Shown here piece after piece: positions 9,154 through 17,828 of a DNA stretch of 64,000 nucleotides. Positions within the stretch are counted from its first letter, which is position 1. Each line of letters begins with the position of its first letter. Origin of the DNA: Mucilaginibacter frigoritolerans (lineage in GTDB: Bacteria > Bacteroidota > Bacteroidia > Sphingobacteriales > Sphingobacteriaceae). The stretch spans positions 1 through 64,000 of the forward strand of contig NZ_VLLI01000015.1 of assembly GCF_007830615.1 (NCBI RefSeq), given 5' to 3'. The translations under genes and the position numbers were made by a program. The notes beneath the pieces were generated by a model. It searched no databases. It worked only from the letters and a program-made list of their open reading frames with translations, and was not told where the DNA came from.

Positions 9154-10047
9154 TTAAGTACGTTTATAATTTGCGTTCCACACCAGGCCCTGCCATATTT
9201 TACCAGCAAAATCCCATTTACCCTGCATGGCATATTTTAATAATGCAACAGGTGTTGAAATAGCAATAAAGAAAAGCCTGCTGATTATTCCTTTTATTCC
9301 GAAGGTATTTCGCCTTATAAACAATAATCGGTTACGACTTTGATAGTATATTTTAAGCGGGTTCATTTTCCCTACACTCATTGATTCTTTATGGTATACT
9401 ACCGATGCCGGCTGATACCATATTTTGAAGCCGGCGCGCTGTGCATGCTCACTAAAATCCAGTTCTTCATAATAAAGAAAGTAGTCTTCGGGGAGCATCC
9501 CTATCTTTTCAAATACGTCTTTCTTTATAGCCATGGCCGCGCCATGTGCCAGGTGTGTTTGGTGGGCAACGTCATATTGACCTTTGTCCGCTTCACCGGT
9601 TCCGATAAATTTGCCACGGGCCGTAAATGAATTTATAGGTGTTCCACCAGCATATTGAATGGTATTTTTGGATTGATAGTAAAGTATCTTAGGACTAATA
9701 ATACCTATATCTTCGCAGGTATTAAAAAGTCTAACTATTGGTTCAAGAAATGAAGGTTGAACCTCGGTATCATTATTTAATAAAAGAATAATTTCTCCCT
9801 TTGCTATGACAATCCCCCGGTTATTTCCACCGGCAAAGCCTTCATTTTTTTCATTCTGTATAAATGTAATAGCCGGAAAATCAGTAGCCAAATAACGGGC
9901 ATCAATGGCCGAAGCATTATCAATTACAATTACCTCAACATTTGGATAAGTAATGCGCTGCAATGACCGCAACATTTCAACGGTAATGGCATCGGTATTA
10001 TAATTTACCGAAATGATGGATACCAATGGATTAATGTAATTGTTCAT
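9154..10047 (-). CDS. Glycosyltransferase family 2 (rhamnosyltransferase-like)
   Basis: A 297-residue GT-A fold enzyme. VSIISVNYNT opens the Rossmann-like domain, LLLNNDTEV carries the DxD-type metal/nucleotide site, and YYEELDFSEHAQRAG holds the acceptor-site acidic residues. The pattern is that of GT2 rhamnosyltransferase-like enzymes of O-antigen and EPS loci. I chose the ATG at 10047 rather than an upstream in-frame codon because it forms a 4-base ATGA overlap with the stop of the O-antigen-ligase-type gene and puts VSIISVNYN near the N-terminus. A C-terminal amphipathic stretch may attach it to the membrane. The donor sugar is unknown. Confidence 0.85.
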   Translation of the reverse strand: MNNYINPLVSIISVNYNTDAITVEMLRSLQRITYPNVEVIVIDNASAIDARYLATDFPAITFIQNEKNEGFAGGNNRGIVIAKGEIILLLNNDTEVQPSFLEPIVRLFNTCEDIGIISPKILYYQSKNTIQYAGGTPINSFTARGKFIGTGEADKGQYDVAHQTHLAHGAAMAIKKDVFEKIGMLPEDYFLYYEELDFSEHAQRAGFKIWYQPASVVYHKESMSVGKMNPLKIYYQSRNRLLFIRRNTFGIKGIISRLFFIAISTPVALLKYAMQGKWDFAGKIWQGLVWNANYKRT

Positions 10048-11501
10048 AGTACAGCAGAATTTTCGGTTAAAATTGGCATCGGTCTTAAAATTCGTTTGTC
10101 CCAGCGGTAAGCAAGCCAAACAAAAGTAATGCTCATAAAAACAACCACGCCGGTGGGTGCCTGCCCCAAAACCTGGTTGCCGTAACTGGCAAAAGCTATA
10201 CCAACAAAACCCGCAAATAGCGCCATGGCCATTTGCCGCAGCATTTTATCGTTCTTCATTTTAAAAATCATAACAGTACCCGAAATAATGAAGGTGAATA
10301 TTACTCCCAGGTGCACCCAAAGGCCAACAATCCCAGTTTCTGCCCAAATACGTACATACCAGCTGTCCGTAGGGGTATCAGCTAACAGGGTGCCGGGGCT
10401 AAACCGTTGTCCCCATGAACCGGCAGAGCCGATGCCACCACCAATTGGCCTTGAAGCAAGGTAGGCCTTTAGTGTTTTTTGATTATTTAACCTTACCTGT
10501 AACGATGGATCGTTAGGGTCCATCGCACTCCGCATCCGCTGTATCTGGTAATTGGCGGCTCCTATTTTGGTAAACTTTAGCCCACAGAAGAGCAGCGCAA
10601 CAATGATTACACCTACTGACAGAATTTTAAAGTTGCGCGTTAAAAACAGATATACCATTATCCCAGAAAGCGGCACAAACAGGGCGCCCCGTGTACCGGA
10701 TATGGACATTCCCCAAAAGAAAAATCCGGCTAAGGCCCAGTATATTAACTTTTGCTTTAGCTTAACAGGCCCAAAGGAGAGTATTAAACAAACCAGCGCA
10801 ATGTGCCCCATGGCTGCCCCAAATTGCCCGGCATCTGAATAAAAAGAAAATACCCTAAGCCTGCCAAACAGTATGTGCGTTTTGTAAGCACCGGCATCCA
10901 GCCACATTTGTTCGGCATGGTTAACACCCAAAAGCTGTTGTTTCATTCCCCATAAACACGCAAACAGCGACCATGCTATCCATATCCTGATAAAAATTTT
11001 AATCTCTTTAGGATCATTTAACAATAAAATGGTTAAGATAATCAGCTGGATCATGTATAAAGAGGTACCCCTAACCGAGTAAAACCAGGCGGCGAAACTT
11101 CGTGATTGAGGGTTTATAATTTCAAATATGGTAAAGGCTGTCCAAATGGCTATTCCATACACAAAAGGATTTTTCAAGTATTTATAATCCCTGCGGGTAG
11201 CTTTACTTAACGCTGCGATTAAGGATAGCAGTAAAAAAACATCCAGCGACAAACCAAACGGCGCTGTTGAATAACGGATCATCCCGTTCACAAAAAAGCC
11301 GAGGTTCAATACCGTGTATAGACCAATTCGCGGATTTCTGAAGAGCAAAACAATGTATATTAATACAAAAGGGATAGCTATGAATCCGGCGGCTCCGGCA
11401 AGGTCTGTTTCAGTTATAATATAGCCTAAAGCAATTGCAACTACAGATATAAATATTGCCTGTACAAACCATAAACTATATATTTTTTGTAAACTCATCA
11501 T
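10044..11501 (-). CDS. O-antigen ligase/polymerase family membrane protein (Wzy/WaaL-like)
   Basis: A 485-residue protein with about 11-12 transmembrane segments and one large periplasmic loop (about 310-395), including RLNNQKTLKAYLASRPIGGG. This is the architecture of the Wzy_C/O-antigen ligase family (PF04932). In this setting it most likely polymerises lipid-linked repeat units in the periplasm. The alternative is a ligase that hands the glycan to another acceptor; sequence cannot separate these. It overlaps the upstream flippase gene by 1 base (TAATG) and the downstream GT2 by 4 bases, so it is translationally coupled on both sides. Confidence 0.82.
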   Translation of the reverse strand: MMSLQKIYSLWFVQAIFISVVAIALGYIITETDLAGAAGFIAIPFVLIYIVLLFRNPRIGLYTVLNLGFFVNGMIRYSTAPFGLSLDVFLLLSLIAALSKATRRDYKYLKNPFVYGIAIWTAFTIFEIINPQSRSFAAWFYSVRGTSLYMIQLIILTILLLNDPKEIKIFIRIWIAWSLFACLWGMKQQLLGVNHAEQMWLDAGAYKTHILFGRLRVFSFYSDAGQFGAAMGHIALVCLILSFGPVKLKQKLIYWALAGFFFWGMSISGTRGALFVPLSGIMVYLFLTRNFKILSVGVIIVALLFCGLKFTKIGAANYQIQRMRSAMDPNDPSLQVRLNNQKTLKAYLASRPIGGGIGSAGSWGQRFSPGTLLADTPTDSWYVRIWAETGIVGLWVHLGVIFTFIISGTVMIFKMKNDKMLRQMAMALFAGFVGIAFASYGNQVLGQAPTGVVVFMSITFVWLAYRWDKRILRPMPILTENSAVL

Positions 11502-12814
11502 TATGCAGCAGGGATTTTTCTTAATAAGTTAACTGATGCTAAAACACCATGTTTCCAGAACAACTTTATGGCAAAAGTGTCAAGAACATCTTTTAGTTGC
11601 ACCCAGCCTACAATTACACCCAGTAAAAACGTTATGGTTGAGCCTGCAGCCACGCCATATATGCCTGCCCCCATCCACAACGCAAAAACATCAAGCGATA
11701 CATTTGTAGCCAGCATGATTAAAACCTTCATAGTGTTTTTTTGTGGGCGATTGCCTGCATCCAATAAAACGCCGCAAAATCTGTCAATAGGTATCAGGGC
11801 TGCATAAAAACAGAAGATCTGTAATAGCAATGCCGACTCATGGTACTTACCACCACCTAACAGGTTTACAATGTGTGAGGGGAAAATTAAAAATACAACC
11901 AGCATAGGGAAAATTAACGCAGTTAAAAACCCGCATTGCTTGTAAAATAACAGCTTTAACTCTTCTGACTTTTGTTGCTGAAACAGTGAAGCAGCTTTGG
12001 GCATGGTTACCGATGCAAAGGACCGTACAGGAATCTCTATAGCTTCAATTAACTTTTGCGGAACAGAATAAACGGCTACCGCTGCTGGCCCAAGCCAGAG
12101 CGCTATGATAAACTGGTCGCTGCTACGCAAAAGGCTTGATGTTACCATGGTAAACATGCTATACCTGCCAAAGGCCGATAATCTTCTTCGCTCAATCTGC
12201 AGATTCGTTTTCCATGTCCCAAATCGGAGCCATCCGAATATGGATCCAACCATACCAATACCAAATTGCAAGCAGCCATAAAGTAATACTACCGTTTCAA
12301 TTGAAAATCTCAGTTTTACCTGAAAAAGCAGCAGGATAGTAAAGCCGGCAGCAAAAAATATTTTCACCACCGCTAATTTTTTAAAAAGCTGACTGGCCTG
12401 TAATTGCCATTGTAATAGTTGGTAAGGTAAGGCGCTAAAGAGCCAAAAAATGGTGAACCTTTTTGCCAGTAAAAAGGCACCGTTATCTAACTTAAAAAAG
12501 TACATAAATGGTAAAGCCAATAGGGCTATTATAATGGTAAAACCCAGTAAGAGCTGCCATGATGCCCCTATTAACCTGTTCTTTTCTTCGTGGTTGATGG
12601 AAACTGCAAAATATCTAACAAAGGGGGTTTGTACCCATCCGCTTCGCAGCATTTCTAATAATGTGTAAACAGTAAGCAGCATAAACCATTTACCTGCATC
12701 ATCACGCGAATACTGATGGGCAATAAAGCCCAGATTAACAAAGCCAAGCAGCGCCGTGGTTCCGTTTGAAAATAACGACCAGGAGGTATTACTGTATAAA
12801 ATTTTCTTTATCAT
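11501..12814 (-). CDS. Polysaccharide flippase (Wzx/MATE-type oligosaccharide exporter)
   Basis: A 437-residue protein with 12-14 predicted transmembrane helices. It opens with YSNTSWSLFSNGTTALLGFVNLG, trimmed here in meaning to the usual N-terminal helix of the polysaccharide biosynthesis (PF01943/PF13440-like) flippases. RRLSAFGRYSMFTM and PQKLIEAIEIPVRSF match the mid-protein loop seen in Wzx proteins. It would turn undecaprenyl-diphosphate-linked repeat units from the cytoplasm to the periplasm. It overlaps the GT4 gene upstream by 4 bases and the ligase/polymerase gene downstream by 1 base. No lipid-I- or murein-specific features are seen. Confidence 0.82.
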   Translation of the reverse strand: MIKKILYSNTSWSLFSNGTTALLGFVNLGFIAHQYSRDDAGKWFMLLTVYTLLEMLRSGWVQTPFVRYFAVSINHEEKNRLIGASWQLLLGFTIIIALLALPFMYFFKLDNGAFLLAKRFTIFWLFSALPYQLLQWQLQASQLFKKLAVVKIFFAAGFTILLLFQVKLRFSIETVVLLYGCLQFGIGMVGSIFGWLRFGTWKTNLQIERRRLSAFGRYSMFTMVTSSLLRSSDQFIIALWLGPAAVAVYSVPQKLIEAIEIPVRSFASVTMPKAASLFQQQKSEELKLLFYKQCGFLTALIFPMLVVFLIFPSHIVNLLGGGKYHESALLLQIFCFYAALIPIDRFCGVLLDAGNRPQKNTMKVLIMLATNVSLDVFALWMGAGIYGVAAGSTITFLLGVIVGWVQLKDVLDTFAIKLFWKHGVLASVNLLRKIPAA

Positions 12815-14049
12815 GATGATAAGCTGCTTTTAATTAAAATGGAATCAGGAATTAATGTATTAGTATGGTATTGCTCTATAATCGCCATCAATTGTGTTGA
12901 TCTCTCTTTCCAATCGGCTTTTCTCGCAACGCCTAACCGCTGTTGTTTTACACAATCATCTGTTTCTGCCAGTGCCATTTCAATATCGGCTATAAATAAC
13001 TGAGAGGTTTTAGCTACATAGACAACCTCATCTGCCTCGCCTAATGATGCAAAAGGGGTAACTACAACGGGCAGGCCCATTGCCAAATATTCATTTACTT
13101 TTAAGGGGTATATGGCAGCGGTTAATTCATTGCAAACGTATGGGATAATACCTACGTCAATTTGCCTTTGCAGCAATGGAATCTGATCGGCCAGCACTGG
13201 TGGCTCAAAGCATACATTCATATATTTTAAAAGCCGGTCAGAAATGCTTTTTTCGCGCACCTTTCCGATAAAAAGGAAGCGTATCCTGGGCAATTGCTTA
13301 ACAACCGTTTCTAATAAATCCAAGTCAATCCTATTATCCATTGTTCCGGTGTAGCCAACTGTTTTTATATAGCCCTCGTTGAGTTTGCGGCTTTTCATGT
13401 TGCTGAAGAACGCATTAAAATGAACGCCGTTATTAACTACTTCTACCGGTTTATTGATCTTTTGCTTTCTCTTTTTAAGCTCGTCCGAGCTTACAATTAC
13501 CAGGTTGGTTTTTGAGATAAATTTTTCTTCTTCAATTGTAGCAAATCCCTTAAACCAGGGAACATTAGAAAAATCATCATAAATGTAGTAAACGGTAAAT
13601 TGCAGGTTATTTATAGTCCAGTAATTACCTAAAAAGGGCTGAAAGGAATTAAAGCCTATAATATTGTGCATCTGTAGCTTTTTAATGGCTTTGTTAATAT
13701 AATAGCCTGTTATTGCAGCATTAATCCTGTTTACTATTTTAAATAATGGGTATGATTTGATAATAAAAGCAGGCAACACCGGCGGTAGTGATAATACACA
13801 AAGCCCGGTTCCATCATCACCGCTTATCCTTCTCAAACGCTTTGTTATGCCAAGCAGCCGCTTCCATTCAAAATTCTTTTTACCAAGTATTCCTTTTATT
13901 AAATCGGATATGGTATAGGCATAATCAACATAAAGCACCAGGTTGTCATCCGACAGGCCTTTCATTAATTCAACTGTCGACCGTAAATAATCTGCTTCCC
14001 AGGCTGGCAGGGCAAAGCACACAATATGTTTTGGTTTTAATTGCTCCAT
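12811..14049 (-). CDS. Glycosyltransferase family 4-type (GT-B fold)
   Basis: A 412-residue soluble glycosyltransferase. The C-terminal half shows the GT-B donor domain: TVGYTGTMDNRIDLDLL, then FLFIGKVREK, then YPLKVNEYLAMGLPVVVTPF, the last being the E-x7-E-like nucleotide-sugar site region with a single clear Glu. The N-terminal half (IVCFALPAWEADYLRSTVEL) is the less conserved acceptor domain. The middle FTVYYIYDDFSNVPWFKG stretch resembles EPS glycosyltransferases that test for partner sugars. It sits between the Wzz-like gene (1 base gap) and the flippase (4-base overlap). The sugar transferred is unknown. Confidence 0.8.
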   Translation of the reverse strand: MEQLKPKHIVCFALPAWEADYLRSTVELMKGLSDDNLVLYVDYAYTISDLIKGILGKKNFEWKRLLGITKRLRRISGDDGTGLCVLSLPPVLPAFIIKSYPLFKIVNRINAAITGYYINKAIKKLQMHNIIGFNSFQPFLGNYWTINNLQFTVYYIYDDFSNVPWFKGFATIEEEKFISKTNLVIVSSDELKKRKQKINKPVEVVNNGVHFNAFFSNMKSRKLNEGYIKTVGYTGTMDNRIDLDLLETVVKQLPRIRFLFIGKVREKSISDRLLKYMNVCFEPPVLADQIPLLQRQIDVGIIPYVCNELTAAIYPLKVNEYLAMGLPVVVTPFASLGEADEVVYVAKTSQLFIADIEMALAETDDCVKQQRLGVARKADWKERSTQLMAIIEQYHTNTLIPDSILIKSSLSS

Positions 14050-14050
14050 T

Positions 14051-16222
14051 TTATTTAAGGTTCAGGGTTAATAGTTTTTTTATTTTTTTGCGTAGCCAGC
14101 TCCTTTTTTTGGGGACCTCCCCTATTAAACCGTCAAGGTTAGCCTCGTCAGTATTTATAAGCCAGGTAAAAAATGGAATATCATTAATGGCGGCCTTTAC
14201 TTTTATTAATATCTCCTTATCAAGCGGCAACCATGTATCATTGGCTTTAAATGCCAGCAGCATTAAATCGGATGATTTTGCAAACGAAACAGGCAAACTG
14301 CTTTGTGATAAATCGGGGGAGATATAAATAGTCAGTTGGTGTTTCTGTGGAGTTTCATTTACCAGCTCATATACATTTTTGTAGTTGAGATGCACCAGGT
14401 TAGGTGTGTAAACTGCGAAAGCATTTTGAGGTAATGCTGCTGTGAAAACCTCTGAATAATTTATAGGAACAATCCAATAGGTATCATTATATAGTGATGA
14501 TAAAAACTTATGCAGCCGTTTTAAATCTGTTTTCGGGAAAACACCAGCCTTGGTTGTAATGATTGATATTTGCGCGTTACCGTTATCTTCAATTGGTTTG
14601 GAGATGTAAGGAAGAATAGTGCTTACAAATTTTTCTGCAAGCAAATTCCGGAGGGCGTGCTGGTAAGGCATTATAGTCACCCCACCCGTAATGGATACCC
14701 CGGCCAAGGGAAGCCCTATAGTTTTTTTTGCCCTTTCGGGACTACGGATAGAAGAATCCATAAACTCTTTTCCAATGGCAAACGTCACCACCAATATAAA
14801 ACCCACAAAAAATGAAAGTCCTATCAGTAATCCCCGGGTTGATGCTTGTGGCTGCAATGGAAAAAACGGCTTATCCTGTACCACAATATTTGAATTGAGG
14901 GATAGATTGCTTTGGCGCAGCCGGGCCAGGTGTAAACCATTTAAAATGGCCAGGTATTCTTTTTCATTAATATCTATCTGGCGCTCAAGCTGTTTTAATG
15001 TAGAACCAAGAGGCGCAAGTTCATCTATCTCATTAAGGTAATTTTGTTTTTGATTATTAAGTACACCCAGCCCAGCTGTAGCTTTATCACTACTTACAGA
15101 ATTGTCTATATATTGCTGTATAAGACTAGGGCGCGGAATGGTCTCTGGCGTATAATTTAAATTAAGATATTTGTTGGACTCTGATTTTAAAGAGTCATCC
15201 AGCATTTTAACTCTTTTCGAAAACTCGTTAATCTTCGCTGTGTTATTATAAACTTTTGCCCGTTCCAAACCTGAGTTAGCCTCACTTAAATGCTGCCGCA
15301 GATTTATCAGACTCAGTCCATTCGAAACCTGGTTTTCCCGTGAACTTAGCTTCTTATCAACTTGCAACAACGCGTGTTTGCTGCCGCTTTGGTTCACTTT
15401 TTCGGCATAAATTTCTTTATCAAGCTCTTCTTTTGCCTGGGCAACGTACCTGGTTTGTTCGTAATAATTTATTACTCTGTTCTTCTGTCCAAATACTTTT
15501 AAATCATTCTCTGATGCCGCCAGCCTGGTTTTGGCATCAGCAAGCTTTGTTTCAAAATATTGAACGGCACTATAGGTTTGGTCAGATTTAAGACGTTTAT
15601 AATTTGCAGTAAAAATACTGCTGTGTAATTGAAGTACGCGTAAACAAACCGCAGGGTCATTACCTGAATAAACCACCTGGATAATATCACTGGTATTGAT
15701 TCGGGTTACTACCAGGTTTGATTTCAGATCATCAATACTATAAAATGAGCCTGGTTTATTTAAAATATCAGTTATTACATTATCATCTTGAGATGTATAA
15801 AGCTGGTTGATATAGTTGTAAACACTTTGAGGATCTTTTAGCTGTTTTGCACGCGCTAACAGCCTATTGTCAACCAGTTTTCTGAGGCTTTCAAAACCTG
15901 CACTGCCTAAAACATGAGGATCGGGTTTTGTTAATAAAAGGTGCTCCGCAAGTAAATGCAGTGAAACCTGTTCAATGGTTTCGCGCGATTTAGCCGAGGC
16001 TAAAAGGTTATCAAATGCATTGTTGACTGCAAAGTAGTCCAGTCTTTCATCTTCAGTACTGGTTATTGAATAGCCGCTGGCTACACCTGTATATAAAGTA
16101 GTTGAGCTGGAGTATTCTTTTTTAGCTTTTTTAGTAAGAAAGAAAACAGTAATGGCACATATAATGGGTAATAAAATAAGCCATTTGGTGTACTGCAACA
16201 ATAATTTTATATAATGTACCAT
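14051..16222 (-). CDS. Wzz/GumC-like polysaccharide co-polymerase with kinase-like tail lacking a P-loop
   Basis: A 723-residue inner-membrane protein. TM1 is at about 13-30, a long periplasmic region (about 35-460) is rich in coiled coil (about 210-320), and TM2 is at about 463-485 (GLLIGLSFFVGFILVV) followed by a cytoplasmic tail. This is the chain-length-determinant (PF02706 + GNVR) layout. The tail (about 540-723) sits where the BY-kinase is normally fused, but I find no GxxGxGK(S/T) Walker A and no tyrosine cluster at the C-terminus, which instead ends in lysine-rich KKIKKLL. It is probably a catalytically dead kinase fold or a docking domain. It lies 2 bases after the TolC-like gene. 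Confidence 0.78.
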   Translation of the reverse strand: MVHYIKLLLQYTKWLILLPIICAITVFFLTKKAKKEYSSSTTLYTGVASGYSITSTEDERLDYFAVNNAFDNLLASAKSRETIEQVSLHLLAEHLLLTKPDPHVLGSAGFESLRKLVDNRLLARAKQLKDPQSVYNYINQLYTSQDDNVITDILNKPGSFYSIDDLKSNLVVTRINTSDIIQVVYSGNDPAVCLRVLQLHSSIFTANYKRLKSDQTYSAVQYFETKLADAKTRLAASENDLKVFGQKNRVINYYEQTRYVAQAKEELDKEIYAEKVNQSGSKHALLQVDKKLSSRENQVSNGLSLINLRQHLSEANSGLERAKVYNNTAKINEFSKRVKMLDDSLKSESNKYLNLNYTPETIPRPSLIQQYIDNSVSSDKATAGLGVLNNQKQNYLNEIDELAPLGSTLKQLERQIDINEKEYLAILNGLHLARLRQSNLSLNSNIVVQDKPFFPLQPQASTRGLLIGLSFFVGFILVVTFAIGKEFMDSSIRSPERAKKTIGLPLAGVSITGGVTIMPYQHALRNLLAEKFVSTILPYISKPIEDNGNAQISIITTKAGVFPKTDLKRLHKFLSSLYNDTYWIVPINYSEVFTAALPQNAFAVYTPNLVHLNYKNVYELVNETPQKHQLTIYISPDLSQSSLPVSFAKSSDLMLLAFKANDTWLPLDKEILIKVKAAINDIPFFTWLINTDEANLDGLIGEVPKKRSWLRKKIKKLLTLNLK

Positions 16223-16224
16223 GC

Positions 16225-16983
16225 TTATCTTTTTAAAATTAATTGTTGAAATGGCACACCAACCAATACTTCAAATTGGTTGTAATAGGTTGAAAACTGG
16301 CGTTTTGCTTCCTCGTAATCTGCACGGGCATTTACCTCTATTGTTTTTAAGCGGGAGAGCTCTCCTAAATCAATTATTCCATCCCTGAACTGTTTTTCGG
16401 CTATCGCATATTCACTTGTGGTAGACTGTTTTGCATCACTGCGGATAGCCAGCAAATTGCTTGAATATAAAAGGTTATAATATTGAAGTATTACTTCCTT
16501 TTTAAGCTCCTGTATAGACTCATCCTTTTTGTTAATGGTTGAGTTGAGATCGTGCTTATAGATTTTTGTTTGAGACTTGCGACCCAACAACTCAAACAGC
16601 GGCAAGTTTACCTGAACACCTACCCTTAAACCGTTAGTTACATTAGAGGAGGTTTGTGTGCCCGGTGACTGACTATCGGCCGAAACAATACTTTGATTGC
16701 CGGCTGAGTAGTTTACAAAGCCCACTACGTTATTTGACCATTGCTTTTTACTAAATTCCAATTGTGATTTTGCCGCTTCAATCAAATCGTTTTGAAATTT
16801 AACAGACGGCGAATTATTTACAGCAAGCTCCAAAATACTATCGAGCGGTACTATTTGTTGTTGCAATTCCTTTTGCTCATCAAGCAATACAGGTGCTGAT
16901 TTTCTTTCCGCACCTGTTGTTTGTGCGTAACAGGCATAGTGAAGTATTAAAAGAAACAGGGTTGAAAAAACTTTTATTCTCAT
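16225..16983 (-). CDS. Half-length TolC-family outer membrane protein
   Basis: A 252-residue exported protein. The signal peptide ends near YACYAQ. The rest is a single OEP (PF02321) repeat: LDSILELAVNNSPSVKFQND, then VQVNLPLFELLGRKSQ, then IAEKQFRDGIIDLGELSRLK and the FEVLVG segment. TolC proteins usually have two such repeats in about 420-480 residues, so this is half-size. Six copies instead of three could still build a channel; that is inference. It is the first gene of the minus-strand EPS operon, preceded by an activator site and a TGGTAT element. No Wza/SLBB exporter is present in the window, so this protein may be the outer-membrane exit or a partner of the Wzz-like protein. Confidence 0.75.
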   Translation of the reverse strand: MRIKVFSTLFLLILHYACYAQTTGAERKSAPVLLDEQKELQQQIVPLDSILELAVNNSPSVKFQNDLIEAAKSQLEFSKKQWSNNVVGFVNYSAGNQSIVSADSQSPGTQTSSNVTNGLRVGVQVNLPLFELLGRKSQTKIYKHDLNSTINKKDESIQELKKEVILQYYNLLYSSNLLAIRSDAKQSTTSEYAIAEKQFRDGIIDLGELSRLKTIEVNARADYEEAKRQFSTYYNQFEVLVGVPFQQLILKR

Positions 16984-17057
16984 TTCTATTTGATAATGTT
17001 TTCCGGTAATTAATTAGCAATTGATTTACTGTTTTATTATCGGTTAACCTACTAAGT

Positions 17058-17071
17058 GCAAAACTATACCA
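17058..17071 (-). promoter_or_regulatory. Promoter-like element of the minus-strand EPS operon
   Basis: On the minus strand this reads TGGTATAGTTTTGC. The -24-like TGGTAT and the -12-like TTTTGC are separated by 9 rather than 10 bases between the GG and GC, so it is not a canonical sigma-54 promoter. The same DNA contains TAGTTTTG, an exact Bacteroidetes -7 box (TAnnTTTG), though no good -33 box precedes it. The 13 bases TTGGTAYAGTTTT recur upstream of the hybrid kinase gene at 28.8 kb. It lies 74 bases from the centre of the activator site at 17137-17151. Confidence 0.45.
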
Positions 17072-17136
17072 AAGCCTATATTTAAATTAAATATCTGATT
17101 ATTAGTTATTTATAATTTAGTTTATATGGGTTTTAT

Positions 17137-17151
17137 TTCCAGATAATGGAA
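17137..17151. promoter_or_regulatory. Inverted-repeat activator site 2 (TTCCA-N5-TGGAA)
   Basis: A perfect inverted repeat, TTCCA-GATAA-TGGAA, lies in the divergent EPS promoter region. It extends by one more base pair on each side (TTTCCA...TGGAAA). By position it serves the minus-strand TolC/Wzz operon. Confidence 0.62.
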
Positions 17152-17289
17152 AATAATCTTAAATATGGAGGAGATACTCAGAGTGGTTCAGTATTCCATT
17201 TCACCTCTTTAAAAGGCTGCAATTTTTAAATAAGTGTATCTAAAGCCTTAAAAAAATCAACTTATAGTTTTTTCAGTTATTGGACTTTC

Positions 17290-17304
17290 TTCCATATTCT
17301 GGAA
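17290..17304. promoter_or_regulatory. Inverted-repeat activator site 3 (TTCCA-N5-TGGAA)
   Basis: A perfect inverted repeat, TTCCA-TATTC-TGGAA. Its centre is 52 bases from the GG of the sigma-54-like element at 17348-17362. By position it serves the plus-strand receiver/sugar-transferase operon. The rest of the 432-base divergent region is AT-rich, with no ORF. Confidence 0.65.
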
Positions 17305-17347
17305 AATGTTAATTTATTAATTAACTAATAGTCAATACATTAAGTAA

Positions 17348-17362
17348 TGGCATGTTTATAGG
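17348..17362 (+). promoter_or_regulatory. Sigma-54-like promoter of the receiver/sugar transferase operon
   Basis: The sequence is TGGCATGTTTATAGG. The -24 half is good (TGGCAT) and the G at the -13 position has the right 10-base spacing, but the -12 C is missing. The element at 19191-19205 differs from it at only two of 15 positions. The implied start is near 17374, before the ATG at 17416. Confidence 0.5.
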
Positions 17363-17415
17363 GTATCTACTTTAAATTACTATAAATGTTAAATAAAACT
17401 TAAAAAACATATTTT

Positions 17416-17826
17416 ATGAATTTTTCAAATCCTAATAATATTAAAGTGTTTGTAGTTGAAGATGACTTGTTTATGCAAGCCGTACTTCAGGAGTTTTTGC
17501 AGGCCACTTATGAAGTAGCTATTTATCCAAATGGGTTCGATGCCTTGGCCAGTATGCAAAGAGGTAATCTTCCTGATTTAATTATAGCCGACTTAAATAC
17601 GCCGCAGTTAGGTGGCCTTGAGCTTATTGAACAAATAAAAATCAGTGATTTCTTTTACTCCATTCCAATTATCATTCTTTCTGGTGAGGAAAGCACAGCC
17701 AAAAGGATTGAATGCCTAAATGCAGGTGCCGACGATTTTATTGTAAAACCGTTTAATCCTGCTGAACTGGATGCAAGGATAAAAGTTATTTTAAGAAGGA
17801 TGGGTAAATTGACCTTAAACTTATAA
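17416..17826 (+). CDS. Single-domain response regulator in the EPS locus
   Basis: A 136-residue receiver domain. The acidic pair is in VVEDDLF (about 14-18), the phospho-acceptor is Asp59 in IIADLNTP and the conserved lysine is Lys111 in IVKPFNP, so phosphorylation should be possible. There is no output domain. The gene ends 2 bases before the sugar transferase gene, whose product begins with a receiver-like domain lacking these residues. The pairing suggests the intact receiver signals to the glycan initiating enzyme by direct contact, possibly by pairing with its dead receiver; that is inference. The operon has its own activator site and sigma-54-like promoter. Confidence 0.88.
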   Translation: MNFSNPNNIKVFVVEDDLFMQAVLQEFLQATYEVAIYPNGFDALASMQRGNLPDLIIADLNTPQLGGLELIEQIKISDFFYSIPIIILSGEESTAKRIECLNAGADDFIVKPFNPAELDARIKVILRRMGKLTLNL

Positions 17827-17828
17827 AT

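Noticed and set aside
17058..17071. Canonical sigma-54 promoter for the minus EPS operon
   Set aside because: The GG-to-GC spacing is 9 rather than 10, so it is reported only as a promoter-like element.
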